The notes beneath the pieces were generated by a model. The model saw only the letters and a program-made list of their open reading frames with translations, made no database searches and was not told the DNA's origin. Shown one piece after another: positions 47,979 to 58,009 of a stretch of DNA of 64,000 nt (the stretch's first letter is position 1; each line of letters opens with the position of its first letter). The stretch spans positions 1 through 64,000 of the forward strand of contig NZ_JAESDK010000013.1 of NCBI RefSeq assembly GCF_019249245.1, written 5' to 3'. The stretch comes from Alteromonas lipotrueiana (lineage in GTDB: Bacteria > Pseudomonadota > Gammaproteobacteria > Enterobacterales > Alteromonadaceae). Position numbers and translations under genes: made by a program.

Positions 47979-48003
47979 AATTTGACGGGCTTCGCCCAAC
48001 CAA

Positions 48004-48030
48004 AGAGCACCTTTTCACGGTGCTCTTTTT
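48004..48030 (+). terminator. Terminator of dusB-fis
   Basis: GAGCACC (48005-48011) pairs with GGTGCTC (48019-48025), extended by A/T pairs, and ends in a T-run. It stands 26 bp after the fis stop and before purH. Confidence 0.82.
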
Positions 48031-48062
48031 GTTTCACCTCTACTAACTACCAAGACATCACT

Positions 48063-49661
48063 ATGCATACACCAAAACCTATTAAACGCGCGCTATTAAG
48101 TGTTTCGGATAAAACCGGTATTGTCGAATTTGCTGAGGCATTGCACCAGGCTGGAGTAGAACTACTGTCTACCGGCGGCACCGCAAAACTACTGAGCGAG
48201 GCGGGCTTGCCGGTAACTGAAGTTTCTGAGCATACGGGTCACCCAGAAATTATGGATGGCCGGGTAAAAACATTACATCCTAAAATCCATGGTGGCATTT
48301 TAGGCCGCCGGGGTCAGGATGAAAGCACAATGGCTCAAAACGAAATCAAGCCAATTGACCTGGTGGTAGTGAACCTGTACCCGTTTGCGCAAACCGTGGC
48401 CAACCCTGAGTGTACTCTTGCCGATGCGATTGAAAATATCGATATTGGCGGCCCCACTATGGTGCGCGCTGCAGCAAAAAACCATAACGATGTCACTATT
48501 GTGGTTAATGCCAGTGACTACAACCTGGTGTTAGAGCAAATGAGCGACAATGCCGGTTCGTTGCGCTATCAAACTCGTTTTGATTTAGCCATAAAAGCAT
48601 TTGAACATACCGCGCAATACGACGGCATGATTGCAAACTATTTTGGCGCCCGGCTTGATTCGGTTGAATGTGACGCTGATTGTGAGCACCAGCACAGTGA
48701 GTTTCCGCGAACCATTAATATGCAAATGACAAAAAAACAAGATCTCCGTTATGGCGAAAACAGCCATCAGGAGGCCGCGTTTTATGTCGAAAATATTATC
48801 CAGGAAGCATCCGTAGCCACCGCTACGCAGCTTCAGGGAAAAGCCCTGTCATTTAATAATATTGCCGATACCGATGCGGCGCTTGAATGTGTGAAAGAGT
48901 TTGAAGAGCCTGCTTGTGTTATTGTCAAACACGCGAACCCCTGCGGTGTAGCTATTGGTGATAATATTTTAAGTGCCTATGACCGCGCATTTACCACCGA
49001 CCCTACCTCGGCATTCGGTGGCATCATAGCGTTTAACCGGAGTCTTGATGCCAATACAGCCACCGCCATTGTGGAGCGCCAGTTTGTAGAGGTTATTATT
49101 GCACCGGCGGTGTCTGAAGAGGCACAGCAAATTGTGGCAGCCAAGAAAAATGTACGCTTGTTGGTCTGTGGTAGTTGGCATGACCAGCTGACCGAAGGGT
49201 ACGACTTTAAACGAGTTAATGGTGGCTTGCTGGTTCAGGAACGTGATTTTGGTATGGTTGAAGCTGAAGACTTAGAAGTAGTAAGCAAGCGTCAGCCAAC
49301 TGAAGACGAATTGCGCGACTTACTGTTTTGCTGGAAGGTTGCCAAATATGTTAAGTCTAATGCCATTGTATATTGTAAAGATGGAATGACCATTGGCGTA
49401 GGCGCAGGTCAAATGAGTCGGGTTTATTCTGCCAAGGTGGCCGGCATTAAAGCCAGTGATGAAAATCTGGAAGTGGCCGGTTCGGTTATGGCTTCTGACG
49501 CTTTTTTCCCATTTCGCGATGGCATAGACGCGGCCGCGGCCGCAGGAATTAAAGCGGTAATTCAGCCGGGTGGCTCAATTCGGGACGAAGAAGTCATTAA
49601 GGCTGCAGACGAACATGACATTGCTATGGTCTTTACCGGCATGCGTCATTTCAGGCATTAA
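48063..49661 (+). CDS. purH: Bifunctional AICAR transformylase / IMP cyclohydrolase
   Basis: PurH makes the last two steps to IMP. From [19 protein letters not shown] (ATG at 48063) it has 532 residues (E. coli 529). [21 protein letters not shown] belongs to the cyclohydrolase part and KHANPCGVA and [14 protein letters not shown] to the transformylase part. The longer frame from 47982 runs through the fis terminator and is rejected. A methyltransferase gene stands between it and purD, which usually follows directly. Confidence 0.97.
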   Translation: MHTPKPIKRALLSVSDKTGIVEFAEALHQAGVELLSTGGTAKLLSEAGLPVTEVSEHTGHPEIMDGRVKTLHPKIHGGILGRRGQDESTMAQNEIKPIDLVVVNLYPFAQTVANPECTLADAIENIDIGGPTMVRAAAKNHNDVTIVVNASDYNLVLEQMSDNAGSLRYQTRFDLAIKAFEHTAQYDGMIANYFGARLDSVECDADCEHQHSEFPRTINMQMTKKQDLRYGENSHQEAAFYVENIIQEASVATATQLQGKALSFNNIADTDAALECVKEFEEPACVIVKHANPCGVAIGDNILSAYDRAFTTDPTSAFGGIIAFNRSLDANTATAIVERQFVEVIIAPAVSEEAQQIVAAKKNVRLLVCGSWHDQLTEGYDFKRVNGGLLVQERDFGMVEAEDLEVVSKRQPTEDELRDLLFCWKVAKYVKSNAIVYCKDGMTIGVGAGQMSRVYSAKVAGIKASDENLEVAGSVMASDAFFPFRDGIDAAAAAGIKAVIQPGGSIRDEEVIKAADEHDIAMVFTGMRHFRH

Positions 49662-49839
49662 TTTTAGGTTTACTGCCTTCAATTGAATCATTCTGAGGCT
49701 GCAACACGTAACCAAGATAACTCTTTGCTACGTGTTGCATTATACGCCGGGGTAAAATGCCCCGATAGCAAAAATCGCTTTAAACTAACCCGCAGTATTA
49801 GGGCTAAGTACTTTCACTATAATGAGATAAGGAAAAACC

Positions 49840-50652
49840 ATGAAACACACTATGCGTTTAGTTGCAGCGTCGCTGCTGGCAATGTCGGCCTCTTCTGCTT
49901 ATGCAGATCCTGTTTCTGAAGCAGTAAAAAGCGAGCATCGCAGCGCCGAAGCCAAATTACGCGATGAGTATCGTAACCCACAGCAAACCTTGCGCTTTTT
50001 CGAGGTAGAACCGACCGATACCGTGGTAGAGGTTTCACCCGGCGGCGGTTGGTATACGGATATATTGGCACCCTTGTTACATGAAGATGGTCAGCTGATT
50101 GCCGCTCACTTCTTTGTTGATGAGAACAGCAACGACTATTACAAAAAGTCGTTAGAAAAGTTCAAAGAAAAAGTGGCCAACCACCCTCCTTATAAAAATA
50201 TTAAGGTCACAGCCTTTCATCCCACCAAGGCATTGGAAATTACTGAAGCAGGCAGCGCCGATGTAGTACTGACCTTTCGCAATGTTCACAATTGGTATTT
50301 TAATGATGCAGACAAAGCTTTAGAGAATGCATTCAACTCTTTCTATAAAGCCTTGAAGCCAGGTGGCACATTGGGTGTAGTAGAGCATGAACTGCCTGAG
50401 TCTGCTGATGACAGCAAGATGGAAAAAAGCGGCTATATGAAACGTTCTGTGGTGGTAGAAGCCGCCAAAGCTGCCGGCTTTGAACTGTCGAAGCAAAGCG
50501 ACATCAACGCCAATACAATGGATACCGCTGATCATCCTAAAGGCGTATGGACGTTGCCGCCATCATTGCGTTTGGGTGAGCAAGATCGCGCTAAATATCT
50601 TGCTATTGGCGAGAGCAATCGTATGACGCTAAAATTTGTAAAACCTGAATAA
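49840..50652 (+). CDS. Exported class I SAM-methyltransferase-like protein (COG4798-type)
   Basis: The 270-residue protein starts with a clear signal peptide (MRLVAASLLAMSASSAYA, cleavage near residue 22). The mature part has a methyltransferase-like nucleotide site (VVEVSPGGGWYTDILAPLL) and later motifs (VLTFRNVHNWYF, ALKPGGTLGVVEHE). SAM is not expected in the periplasm, so the exported location is puzzling. Predicted methyltransferases of this type are known, but I know of no established reaction. AAGGA lies before the ATG. It ends 15 bp before purD and is probably co-transcribed with it. Confidence 0.82.
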   Translation: MKHTMRLVAASLLAMSASSAYADPVSEAVKSEHRSAEAKLRDEYRNPQQTLRFFEVEPTDTVVEVSPGGGWYTDILAPLLHEDGQLIAAHFFVDENSNDYYKKSLEKFKEKVANHPPYKNIKVTAFHPTKALEITEAGSADVVLTFRNVHNWYFNDADKALENAFNSFYKALKPGGTLGVVEHELPESADDSKMEKSGYMKRSVVVEAAKAAGFELSKQSDINANTMDTADHPKGVWTLPPSLRLGEQDRAKYLAIGESNRMTLKFVKPE

Positions 50653-50667
50653 TTAACGGAAACTTTA

Positions 50668-51957
50668 ATGAATGTACTTGTTATCGGCGGCGGTGGCCGC
50701 GAGCATGCGTTAGCCTGGAAAGCCGCGCAGTCTTCTTCTGTCAACACAGTATTTGTTGCACCCGGAAACGCAGGCACTGCGGGCGAACCGGGGTTACAAA
50801 ATGTTGACATAAATGCCACAGACATCGATGGGTTGCTCACATTTGCGCAAAAAAATGACGTGGCGCTAACTATTGTGGGCCCCGAAGCGCCGTTGGTTGC
50901 AGGTATAGTCGATACCTTCGAGGCAGCGGGTCAAACTGTCTTTGGCCCGTCAAAAGCGGCGGCTCAGCTAGAAGGCTCTAAAGCGTTCGCCAAAGATTTT
51001 CTGGCGCGCCATAATATTCCAACAGCAGCCTACGCTAATTTTACTGAAGTTGAGCCTGCCCTGGCTTATGTTCAGCAACACAGAGCCCCTATTGTCATCA
51101 AAGCCGACGGTTTAGCGGCCGGCAAAGGCGTTATCGTGGCGATGACACAAGATGAAGCTGAAGATGCGATTCGTGACATGCTATCCGACAATGCATTTGG
51201 CGAAGCGGGTAGCCGAGTGGTTATTGAAGAGTTTCTGGAAGGTGAAGAAGCTTCGTTTATCGTTATGGCAGATGGCCAGAGCGTTTTGCCTTTTGCCACC
51301 AGTCAGGACCATAAACGGGCAGCCAATGGCGATAAAGGGCCCAACACTGGCGGTATGGGGGCGTATTCTCCGGCCCCGGTGGTAACCCCGCCAATCCACC
51401 AGCGAATCATGGATGAGGTAATATTACCCACCATCAAAGGTATGGCCGAAGAAGGTCATTCTTATAAAGGTTTTCTTTACGCAGGTCTGATGATAGCGGC
51501 CGATGGTACACCAAAGGTTATTGAATACAATTGCCGCTTTGGCGACCCTGAAACCCAGCCAATTATGCTGCGTTTACGCTCTGATTTAGTTGCGCTTTGT
51601 CAGGCCGCTTGTAAGGGCGAGCTTGCCAGTCAACAGATTGAATTTGACGAGCGCGCTGCGGTCGGCGTGGTGCTGGCGGCGGGAGGATACCCAGGCAGCT
51701 ATGCCAAAGGTGAAGTAATCAGCGGCTTGCAAGATACCGATACCCAAGAAGGCAAGGTATTTCATGCCGGTACGACAGAACAAAATGGTGAGATTGTCAC
51801 CAGCGGTGGACGGGTACTGTGTGCTACCGCACTAGGCAGCAATGTTACCGCAGCCCAGCAACATGCCTATGCGCTGGTTAACCATATTCACTGGCAGGAT
51901 ATGTACTTCAGAACCGACATTGCTCACAGAGCCATAGCCCGTGAAAGCGAAGCATAA
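50668..51957 (+). CDS. purD: Phosphoribosylamine--glycine ligase
   Basis: PurD couples glycine to phosphoribosylamine in purine synthesis. The 429-residue ATP-grasp protein (same length as in E. coli) begins MNVLVIGGGGREHALAWK and has IKADGLAAGKGVIVA, GDKGPNTGGMGAYSP and EYNCRFGDPETQ. It is the last gene of the purH region and is followed by a hairpin without U-run. Confidence 0.98.
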   Translation: MNVLVIGGGGREHALAWKAAQSSSVNTVFVAPGNAGTAGEPGLQNVDINATDIDGLLTFAQKNDVALTIVGPEAPLVAGIVDTFEAAGQTVFGPSKAAAQLEGSKAFAKDFLARHNIPTAAYANFTEVEPALAYVQQHRAPIVIKADGLAAGKGVIVAMTQDEAEDAIRDMLSDNAFGEAGSRVVIEEFLEGEEASFIVMADGQSVLPFATSQDHKRAANGDKGPNTGGMGAYSPAPVVTPPIHQRIMDEVILPTIKGMAEEGHSYKGFLYAGLMIAADGTPKVIEYNCRFGDPETQPIMLRLRSDLVALCQAACKGELASQQIEFDERAAVGVVLAAGGYPGSYAKGEVISGLQDTDTQEGKVFHAGTTEQNGEIVTSGGRVLCATALGSNVTAAQQHAYALVNHIHWQDMYFRTDIAHRAIARESEA

Positions 51958-52035
51958 CGCCTGTTGATGCTTAAACGCATAATGGTATCTGGCGGTATAA
52001 ATACGTGCCGTTAGCCACAAAATGCTGCAAATAAA

Positions 52036-52066
52036 CAGCCTGTTTATGGGTTTAGTAAACAGGCTG
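52036..52066 (+). terminator. Hairpin downstream of purD
   Basis: CAGCCTGTTTA and TAAACAGGCTG form an 11-bp stem with a 9-base loop, 79 bp after the purD stop. No T-run follows, so it may not terminate efficiently. Confidence 0.45.
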
Positions 52067-52129
52067 CCTCTTGATTAATCTTATCAGCCAGCTTATAACT
52101 AGTGTCCGGCTTCGAGTACATTGCACCGT

Positions 52130-53032
52130 ATGTCTGTAAAACATCCTATTATCGCCATCACGGGTTCGTCCGGTGCCGGCACCACAACCACGACCAATGC
52201 CATCCGTCATATTTTTCGTAATCTTGACGTTAATGCTGCGGTGGTCGGGGGCGACAGCTTTCATCGGTTTACCCGGCCCGAGATGGAAGTTGAAATTCGA
52301 AAAGCTCAGGAGCAGGGTCGGCATATCAGCTATTTTGGCCCCAAAGCCAACGACTTTGATTTACTTGAAACGTTGTTTCAGGAGTATGGTCATACAGGCC
52401 TTGGGCAGTATCGCCAATATTTACACACCTTTGATGAAGCTGTGCCCTTTAATCAAATGCCCGGGACTTTTACACCGTGGCAAGAACTGCCTCAAAAAAC
52501 GGATTTACTGTTTTACGAGGGGTTACATGGTGGCGTAAAAACAGAAGATAACGATGTAGCCCAGTTTGTTGATTTGCTGGTGGGCATGGTGCCCATTGTC
52601 AATTTAGAGTGGATTCAGAAAATTGTGCGCGATACTACTGATCGTGGTCATTCGCGTGAGGCTGTGATGAGCAATATTGTGCGCGGGCTGGACGATTACT
52701 TTCATTACATCACGCCGCAATTTTCTCGCACCCATGTCAATTTTCAGCGTGTCCCCACGGTTGATACCTCAAACCCATTTAGCGCCCGCGAAATTCCATC
52801 GCAGGATGAAAGCTTTGTAGTGGTTCGGTTTCGCCGTGAAATGCGTAATGTGAATTTTCCTTATTTACTGCAAATGATTGAGGGCTCGTTTATGTCTCGT
52901 ATCAATACTCTGGTGGTACCTGGCGGCAAAATGGGGTTGGCTATGGAACTTATTCTAACGCCCTTGATTGAAGAGATTCTGGATAAAAAGCGGCGTGCAG
53001 GTCATCAGATGGACTGGGTAAGTACCGATTAA
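52130..53032 (+). CDS. prkB: Phosphoribulokinase-like protein PrkB
   Basis: The 300-residue protein has a P-loop (AITGSSGAGTTTT), GGDSFHRFTR and LLFYEGLHGG, matching proteobacterial PrkB. Calvin-cycle function is not implied: the same protein exists in heterotrophs such as E. coli, and no RuBisCO gene is in the window. The true substrate is not established. The ATG at 52130 is preferred over a TTG three codons upstream. Confidence 0.93.
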   Translation: MSVKHPIIAITGSSGAGTTTTTNAIRHIFRNLDVNAAVVGGDSFHRFTRPEMEVEIRKAQEQGRHISYFGPKANDFDLLETLFQEYGHTGLGQYRQYLHTFDEAVPFNQMPGTFTPWQELPQKTDLLFYEGLHGGVKTEDNDVAQFVDLLVGMVPIVNLEWIQKIVRDTTDRGHSREAVMSNIVRGLDDYFHYITPQFSRTHVNFQRVPTVDTSNPFSAREIPSQDESFVVVRFRREMRNVNFPYLLQMIEGSFMSRINTLVVPGGKMGLAMELILTPLIEEILDKKRRAGHQMDWVSTD

Positions 53033-53241
53033 TTTACTGATTATCGGTAAGCGCAACTAAGTTGTAGCGCTAAGTACCTTAAAGCTCACCATCGTGGCCT
53101 GGGTCTGATGTACGTCCCCGATGCCGATATCTTTTTTCCTGACACCCTTTGTAACACTCCTTATTGCAAATCTACCGGCGAACATATTGGAGCCGTAAAG
53201 AATTGTGGTTATAGTGAAAGAAAACAAAAAACAGGCATATT

Positions 53242-53967
53242 ATGGGTCAGGAAACCTCAAAAATACTGGTCGTCGATGATGACATGCGATTGCGGGCTTT
53301 ACTTGAACGCTATTTAGTAGAACAAGGCTATCAGGTTCGTAGCGCTGCTAATGCCGATCAAATGGACCGTTTGTTGGCGCGCGAAAACTTTCACATTATG
53401 GTGCTGGACCTTATGCTTCCCGGCGAAGATGGTCTGTCTATATGCCGTCGTTTGCGCCAGGCTCAAAACGATATGCCTATTATTATGCTGACCGCCAAAG
53501 GCGACGAGGTTGACCGTATAATCGGCCTTGAAATGGGCGCGGACGACTACCTGCCAAAACCGTTTAATCCCCGTGAACTGCTAGCTCGCACCAAAGCCGT
53601 ACTGCGCCGCAAAATTGCCGATGCGCCCGGCGCGCCTACCCGCGGTGAACAAGTCATAGAATTTGGAACCTACAAGCTTAATCTGGCCACCCGCGAAATG
53701 CTAGATTCGGGCGCCCCTTTATCTCTGACCAGTGGCGAATTTGCGGTGTTAAAGTCACTGGTTACTCATCCGCGCGAGCCGTTGTCGCGTGATAAATTGA
53801 TGAACCTGGCGCGGGGCCGCGACTATAGCGCTTTAGAGCGCAGCATTGATGTTCAGGTATCGCGTTTGCGGCGTATGCTTGAAAAAGATCCCGCCTCACC
53901 CCGCTACATTCAGACGGTATGGGGCTTGGGGTACGTGTTTGTGCCTGATGGCGAAGCGCAGGACTAA
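53242..53967 (+). CDS. ompR: Osmolarity response regulator OmpR
   Basis: The 241-residue protein has a receiver domain ([30 protein letters not shown] with the phospho-Asp, [24 protein letters not shown]) and a winged-helix domain ending [20 protein letters not shown] and [10 protein letters not shown]. These match OmpR closely. It sits 17 bp before envZ in the standard order and controls envelope genes in response to osmolarity and pH. Confidence 0.96.
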   Translation: MGQETSKILVVDDDMRLRALLERYLVEQGYQVRSAANADQMDRLLARENFHIMVLDLMLPGEDGLSICRRLRQAQNDMPIIMLTAKGDEVDRIIGLEMGADDYLPKPFNPRELLARTKAVLRRKIADAPGAPTRGEQVIEFGTYKLNLATREMLDSGAPLSLTSGEFAVLKSLVTHPREPLSRDKLMNLARGRDYSALERSIDVQVSRLRRMLEKDPASPRYIQTVWGLGYVFVPDGEAQD

Positions 53968-53984
53968 GCCGGACAATCTTAAAT

Positions 53985-55304
53985 ATGCGAATTTTACCCA
54001 AAAGCGCGTTTGGGCAAACGGTTTTGCTTATTGGCATGCTGCTGCTGGTTAACCAGGTGGTGTCATACCTTTCGGTAACCTATTACTTTATTCGTCCTAC
54101 TTCAGCCCAAATCAACAGTCTGCTGGCCACCCAGGTACAAGGCATGTTGGCAAAAGGTATTTTAGACAGCAAAACCACACAACGGCGTATCTATACCGAA
54201 GCCACCGGCATTAGTGTGTTAAGTACCTCCGAAGCAATGCAACGCGGCCTGGCAGAAACCACCGGCTACCGGTTTATGTCTAATCAGGTGTCGGCGCAGC
54301 TCGCGCAAAATGCTGATGTGCGCATTAGCACTATGGACAGCGACCGTATTAAAGATAAGCCTTACCTGGTCTGGATATCACTTAGCAGCCATCCCAATAC
54401 GTGGATAAGCATACCTCTTTCAGGATGGGCAGAAGCCAATATTTCACCACTGACGATTTACCTGATGGTTATAGGCAGTCTGAGCGTATTGGGAGGCTGG
54501 TTATTTGTGCGCCGGCTGAATCGGCCGCTTCATGCTTTACAAAGCGCCGCATTACAGGTGGGTAAAGGTCAGACTCCGGCACCATTAAAAGAACAGGGCA
54601 GCAGCGAAATTATTGAAGTTACCCGGGCGTTTAATCGTATGAATCAGGGCATTGCCCAGCTTGAGCACGACAGAACATTGATGACGGCCGGTATTTCTCA
54701 CGATCTGCGAACTCCCCTGACCCGGATTCGTCTGGCCACCGAAATGCTGCCTGCCGAAAGCGACTGGGTGCGCGAAGGCATCGTGCACGACATTGAAGAT
54801 ATGAATGCTATTATCGACCAGTTTATTGATTATGCCCGAATGGATACCATAGGTCAGCAGGAGCTAACCGACCTGAATGACCTGATTAAAGAGCAGGCTC
54901 AGGTTCGTCATATCGAAGAGACTCACCATATTGAGTTAAAGCTTACACCTTTACCCCACGCTCCTTTGGGGCGGGTAGCCGTTAAGCGGGTGTTGGATAA
55001 TCTTATAGAAAATGCATTTCGTTACGGTAGCGACAAAATTACGGTAACCAGTTTTTTTGATCAAAAAAGTAAACGCATTTTTTGCAAGATCAGAGATTTT
55101 GGCCCGGGTATTCCAGACACCTCGCTGGGTAACATGTTTCAGCCTTTTACCCAGGCCGACAGTGCCCGGGGAAGTACGGGTTCGGGGCTGGGACTTGCCA
55201 TTACCCGGCGAATTATCAATAGTCACAATGGCGAAATCACCTTGCGAAATCACCCTCAGCAGGGTTTGATTGCAGAGTTTTGGCTGCCTGTTACAACAAA
55301 ATAA
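53985..55304 (+). CDS. envZ: Osmosensor histidine kinase EnvZ
   Basis: The 439-residue kinase starts with [20 protein letters not shown], as EnvZ does, then a periplasmic loop, a second membrane segment (about 163-183), a HAMP domain ([14 protein letters not shown]), the H-box [20 protein letters not shown], an N-box [11 protein letters not shown] and the G-box [12 protein letters not shown]. It is the partner of OmpR 17 bp upstream. Confidence 0.96.
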   Translation: MRILPKSAFGQTVLLIGMLLLVNQVVSYLSVTYYFIRPTSAQINSLLATQVQGMLAKGILDSKTTQRRIYTEATGISVLSTSEAMQRGLAETTGYRFMSNQVSAQLAQNADVRISTMDSDRIKDKPYLVWISLSSHPNTWISIPLSGWAEANISPLTIYLMVIGSLSVLGGWLFVRRLNRPLHALQSAALQVGKGQTPAPLKEQGSSEIIEVTRAFNRMNQGIAQLEHDRTLMTAGISHDLRTPLTRIRLATEMLPAESDWVREGIVHDIEDMNAIIDQFIDYARMDTIGQQELTDLNDLIKEQAQVRHIEETHHIELKLTPLPHAPLGRVAVKRVLDNLIENAFRYGSDKITVTSFFDQKSKRIFCKIRDFGPGIPDTSLGNMFQPFTQADSARGSTGSGLGLAITRRIINSHNGEITLRNHPQQGLIAEFWLPVTTK

Positions 55305-55385
55305 ACCAATGAATTTTGACTGCATTGCGAGCCAGCATTTTCTATACTTACGGTTACAGCTCGCCATGCACATTAGGGACAAAAC

Positions 55386-56894
55386 GTGAAACCATTTGTA
55401 TTGTTGATCATCTTAAGCTGGACTATTCAGGTTTCGGCGCAATCCACGTTACAAGGCGAAAGCTGGGCCGTAGAACGTATTGATGATCATCTTACCCGCA
55501 GCGTTGAGAGTGGTTTTTCGGGTGCACTGATTATTGCCAGTAAAAATAAAGTCGTGCTGAAAAAAGGTTATGGCCAGGCTGAACACAATCAGTCTTCGCT
55601 AATCACGCCTGCCACCCTGTTTGATATTGGCTCAGTAACAAAACAGTTTACCGCGGCGCTTGTTGTAAAACTGCAAAGCGAAGGCAAACTGAGTGTGCAG
55701 GATACTTTAGCCCGCTACTTTGCAAAAGTTCCTGAAGACAAACAAAGTATCACCCTTCACCAACTGCTAACCCACTCTTCCGGCTTGCCCGGTGGTATCG
55801 GCGTTAGCGACTTTGACCCCATAAGTACCGAGGTATTTTTTGAAACAGTGCTCAGTACGCCTCTTATTGATAAGCCTGGCGCCTCGTTTCATTACTCAAA
55901 TGTGGGTTACAGCGTACTGGCGCGTATTATCGAAAAAGTAACCTCAATGACCTATGAGTCAGCATTGCGCAAATATCTTTTGCTTCCTGCGGGTATGGAG
56001 CACACCGGCTACCTGCAGTTAAACACCGATCAGCAACAAGTTGCACCAGGTTATAAAGCGGGCGTGCTGAGAGTGCAGCCTAATTTAGCGCACTATCGCC
56101 AGCATGGACGGGTGAGCTGGGCGCTAAAAGGCAATGGGGGCTTGGTATCTTCGGTGGAAGACATGTACTTGTGGTATCAGGCGCTACAAAATCATACCGT
56201 TATCAGCGCAGCGCAATGGGATGAGCTTAGTCATCCGCATGTTTTAGCCAATGCTAAATTTCAGGAGCATTATGGCTATGGCTGGTCATTGTATCGTGCG
56301 CCTGATGGGGGCCAGCTAATTACACACAATGGCTCAGATGGTGTATTCTACTTTGACTTCAGGTGGCAGCCCGAGCAGCAACAGGTAATAATTTTTGCAT
56401 CAAATGCATTGATGCAGCCAACCCCGGCGCTCAGCGAAAACATTGAATTGATGCTTGCAGACAACACCTTTAACCCGCCAGCGTTTGAACCTGGCCCGAT
56501 AACCCGGGTATTACGTTTTGCGCTGAATTATTCATCTTCACCGCAAGCACTGAAAAAAGCATTAATTCGGCAATTTAGCCAGGTAATGGAAGAACGGGTG
56601 GTGCTTAATCGCGCGGGGCTGGCATTGTCAGATGCCGGCTACCATAAAAAAGCCATTGTACTGCTAGAGCTTAATACCGAGCAGTTTTCTGATGACGGTA
56701 ATTTATGGGACAGTTTGGGTGAAGCTCAGCTTAAAGATAACCAGCTAGAGGCAGCCAAACATAGCTTTGCAAACGCGCTGGCTCTGGCACCCGATAAGCG
56801 CTGCTACTGGTGTGCTAATGCGCGCAAAAAGCTTGAGCATATCAAGCTGCGACAAAAAGCTGCAACACCGGTTACATCAGGCAGTGCCGGTTAA
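55386..56894 (+). CDS. Exported serine hydrolase, beta-lactamase family, with TPR-like C-terminus
   Basis: The 502-residue protein starts with GTG and has a signal peptide ending VSAQ. Motifs of the penicillin-binding/beta-lactamase fold are complete: S-V-T-K (GSVTKQFTAAL), YSN (FHYSNVGYSVLARIIE) and HNG (ITHNGSDGVF). The last 100 residues contain a TPR-like helical repeat (ALSDAGYHKKAIVLL, DSLGEAQLKDNQLEAAKHSF), suggesting a protein partner. Its end overlaps the convergent LysR gene by 18 bp. Confidence 0.88.
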   Translation: MKPFVLLIILSWTIQVSAQSTLQGESWAVERIDDHLTRSVESGFSGALIIASKNKVVLKKGYGQAEHNQSSLITPATLFDIGSVTKQFTAALVVKLQSEGKLSVQDTLARYFAKVPEDKQSITLHQLLTHSSGLPGGIGVSDFDPISTEVFFETVLSTPLIDKPGASFHYSNVGYSVLARIIEKVTSMTYESALRKYLLLPAGMEHTGYLQLNTDQQQVAPGYKAGVLRVQPNLAHYRQHGRVSWALKGNGGLVSSVEDMYLWYQALQNHTVISAAQWDELSHPHVLANAKFQEHYGYGWSLYRAPDGGQLITHNGSDGVFYFDFRWQPEQQQVIIFASNALMQPTPALSENIELMLADNTFNPPAFEPGPITRVLRFALNYSSSPQALKKALIRQFSQVMEERVVLNRAGLALSDAGYHKKAIVLLELNTEQFSDDGNLWDSLGEAQLKDNQLEAAKHSFANALALAPDKRCYWCANARKKLEHIKLRQKAATPVTSGSAG

Positions 56895-57782
56895 ATAGTT
56901 GATATTAGCAAAGGCCATTATTACATCTTTAGCAAATGCGATGCGTGGGTGACGCAATGCGCCTTTTTTCCATACCAGATATACATTGTTTTGTGGGCCC
57001 GGCTCGCCCAACTGTACCAGTTCGCCCGTTTTAATTGCGCCTTTGCATAAATAGTCAGGTAACACAGTATAGCCGATGCCCGAGCGTACAATGGACGCTA
57101 TGGCGCGAATATCGGGGCATATGGCCGCCACCCGCGACTCACAGGTTGCATCAAATACCGCATGAAAATACTGTCGGATTAAAGGTAATTGTTCATCATA
57201 AGCCACCGCCTTGTATTGATTTAACAAGGCAGCGCTGATGGGTTTGCCCTTAAGCTCTCGACCCTCCACCCGATTCATCACCAGCAATAACGATTCTTTA
57301 TCCAGTACCTGCCATTCGTAACGGGTCGTGTCTGGCACCGAAGCGGTAATGGCTAACTCGGCGGTTTGATTTTCAAGCAGCGTATAGGTGTTGTTTTTAT
57401 TGCCGGTGTGAATCACCAGGTTCACTTGCTCAGCCTGCAGCAAATTTGCCAATTGCGGCCCGGCGACAAAACTCAGGTATTCGGCTGGTCCGGCTAAATT
57501 CAAAGTTCCGAATACGGTGGCTGCGCGACTGCGAATAGACGCTACTTTTTGCTCAAGAATGTCGATGTGCGAAGACACCTGCAAAGCTAAATCGTGCGCA
57601 ACGCTGGTAGGCTCTACCCCCCGGGCTTTGCGAATAAACAACTCTTTACCAATGACTGTTTCCATAATTTGGATGTGCGAGGTAACCGCCGGTTGAGACA
57701 TTTGTAAATTCGCCGCCGCCCGGGTGATATTGCCACTGCGATAAACTTCAACAAAGGTTTTTAACTGTGTGAGGTGCGACAT
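56877..57782 (-). CDS. LysR-family transcriptional regulator
   Basis: The 301-residue protein has the N-terminal winged helix (LKTFVEVYRSGNITRAAANL, QPAVTSHIQIMET) and the periplasmic-binding-like sensor domain. It is divergent from the YqhD-like dehydrogenase at 58010, with 227 bp between them, so that gene and the downstream Old Yellow Enzyme are its natural targets. The ligand, perhaps a reactive aldehyde, is inferred from context. Confidence 0.93.
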   Translation of the reverse strand: MSHLTQLKTFVEVYRSGNITRAAANLQMSQPAVTSHIQIMETVIGKELFIRKARGVEPTSVAHDLALQVSSHIDILEQKVASIRSRAATVFGTLNLAGPAEYLSFVAGPQLANLLQAEQVNLVIHTGNKNNTYTLLENQTAELAITASVPDTTRYEWQVLDKESLLLVMNRVEGRELKGKPISAALLNQYKAVAYDEQLPLIRQYFHAVFDATCESRVAAICPDIRAIASIVRSGIGYTVLPDYLCKGAIKTGELVQLGEPGPQNNVYLVWKKGALRHPRIAFAKDVIMAFANINYLTGTA

Positions 57783-57884
57783 ACTTACGACCCATCAGAA
57801 TATTTATGGCTGACGGCAATTTATCTGACTTCTTCATATGACGCAATACCGCTAGTATTCGCTCCACTAACAGGCGGCTAGTGA

Positions 57885-57915
57885 GCTTCAGCCGCTTTTG
57901 AGCTAAAGCTGAAGC
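57885..57915. promoter_or_regulatory. Inverted repeat between the LysR and dehydrogenase genes
   Basis: GCTTCAGC (57885-57892) and GCTGAAGC (57908-57915) are exact complements separated by 15 bp. It lies in the middle of the divergent region and could be an operator or simply an RNA stem. No typical LysR T-N11-A box was established. Confidence 0.3.
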
Positions 57916-58009
57916 ACCAAGTCTATCCAGCCGTGTATTACGCAGGGCGGTACGAGCGATAACAATGTACCGGCACCTGCACAGATTATAATTTAAGGAG
58001 CAGTACTCT

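Noticed and set aside
47982-48062. N-terminal extension of purH
   Set aside because: It would translate the fis terminator hairpin. The family start lies at 48063.
52130-53032. Evidence for carbon fixation (phosphoribulokinase)
   Set aside because: PrkB-type proteins occur in heterotrophs and no RuBisCO or other Calvin-cycle gene is present in the window.
53040-53075. Imperfect inverted repeat (GCGCAACT...AGTTGTAGCGC) after prkB
   Set aside because: The stem contains a bulge and has no U-run, so neither terminator nor operator can be supported.
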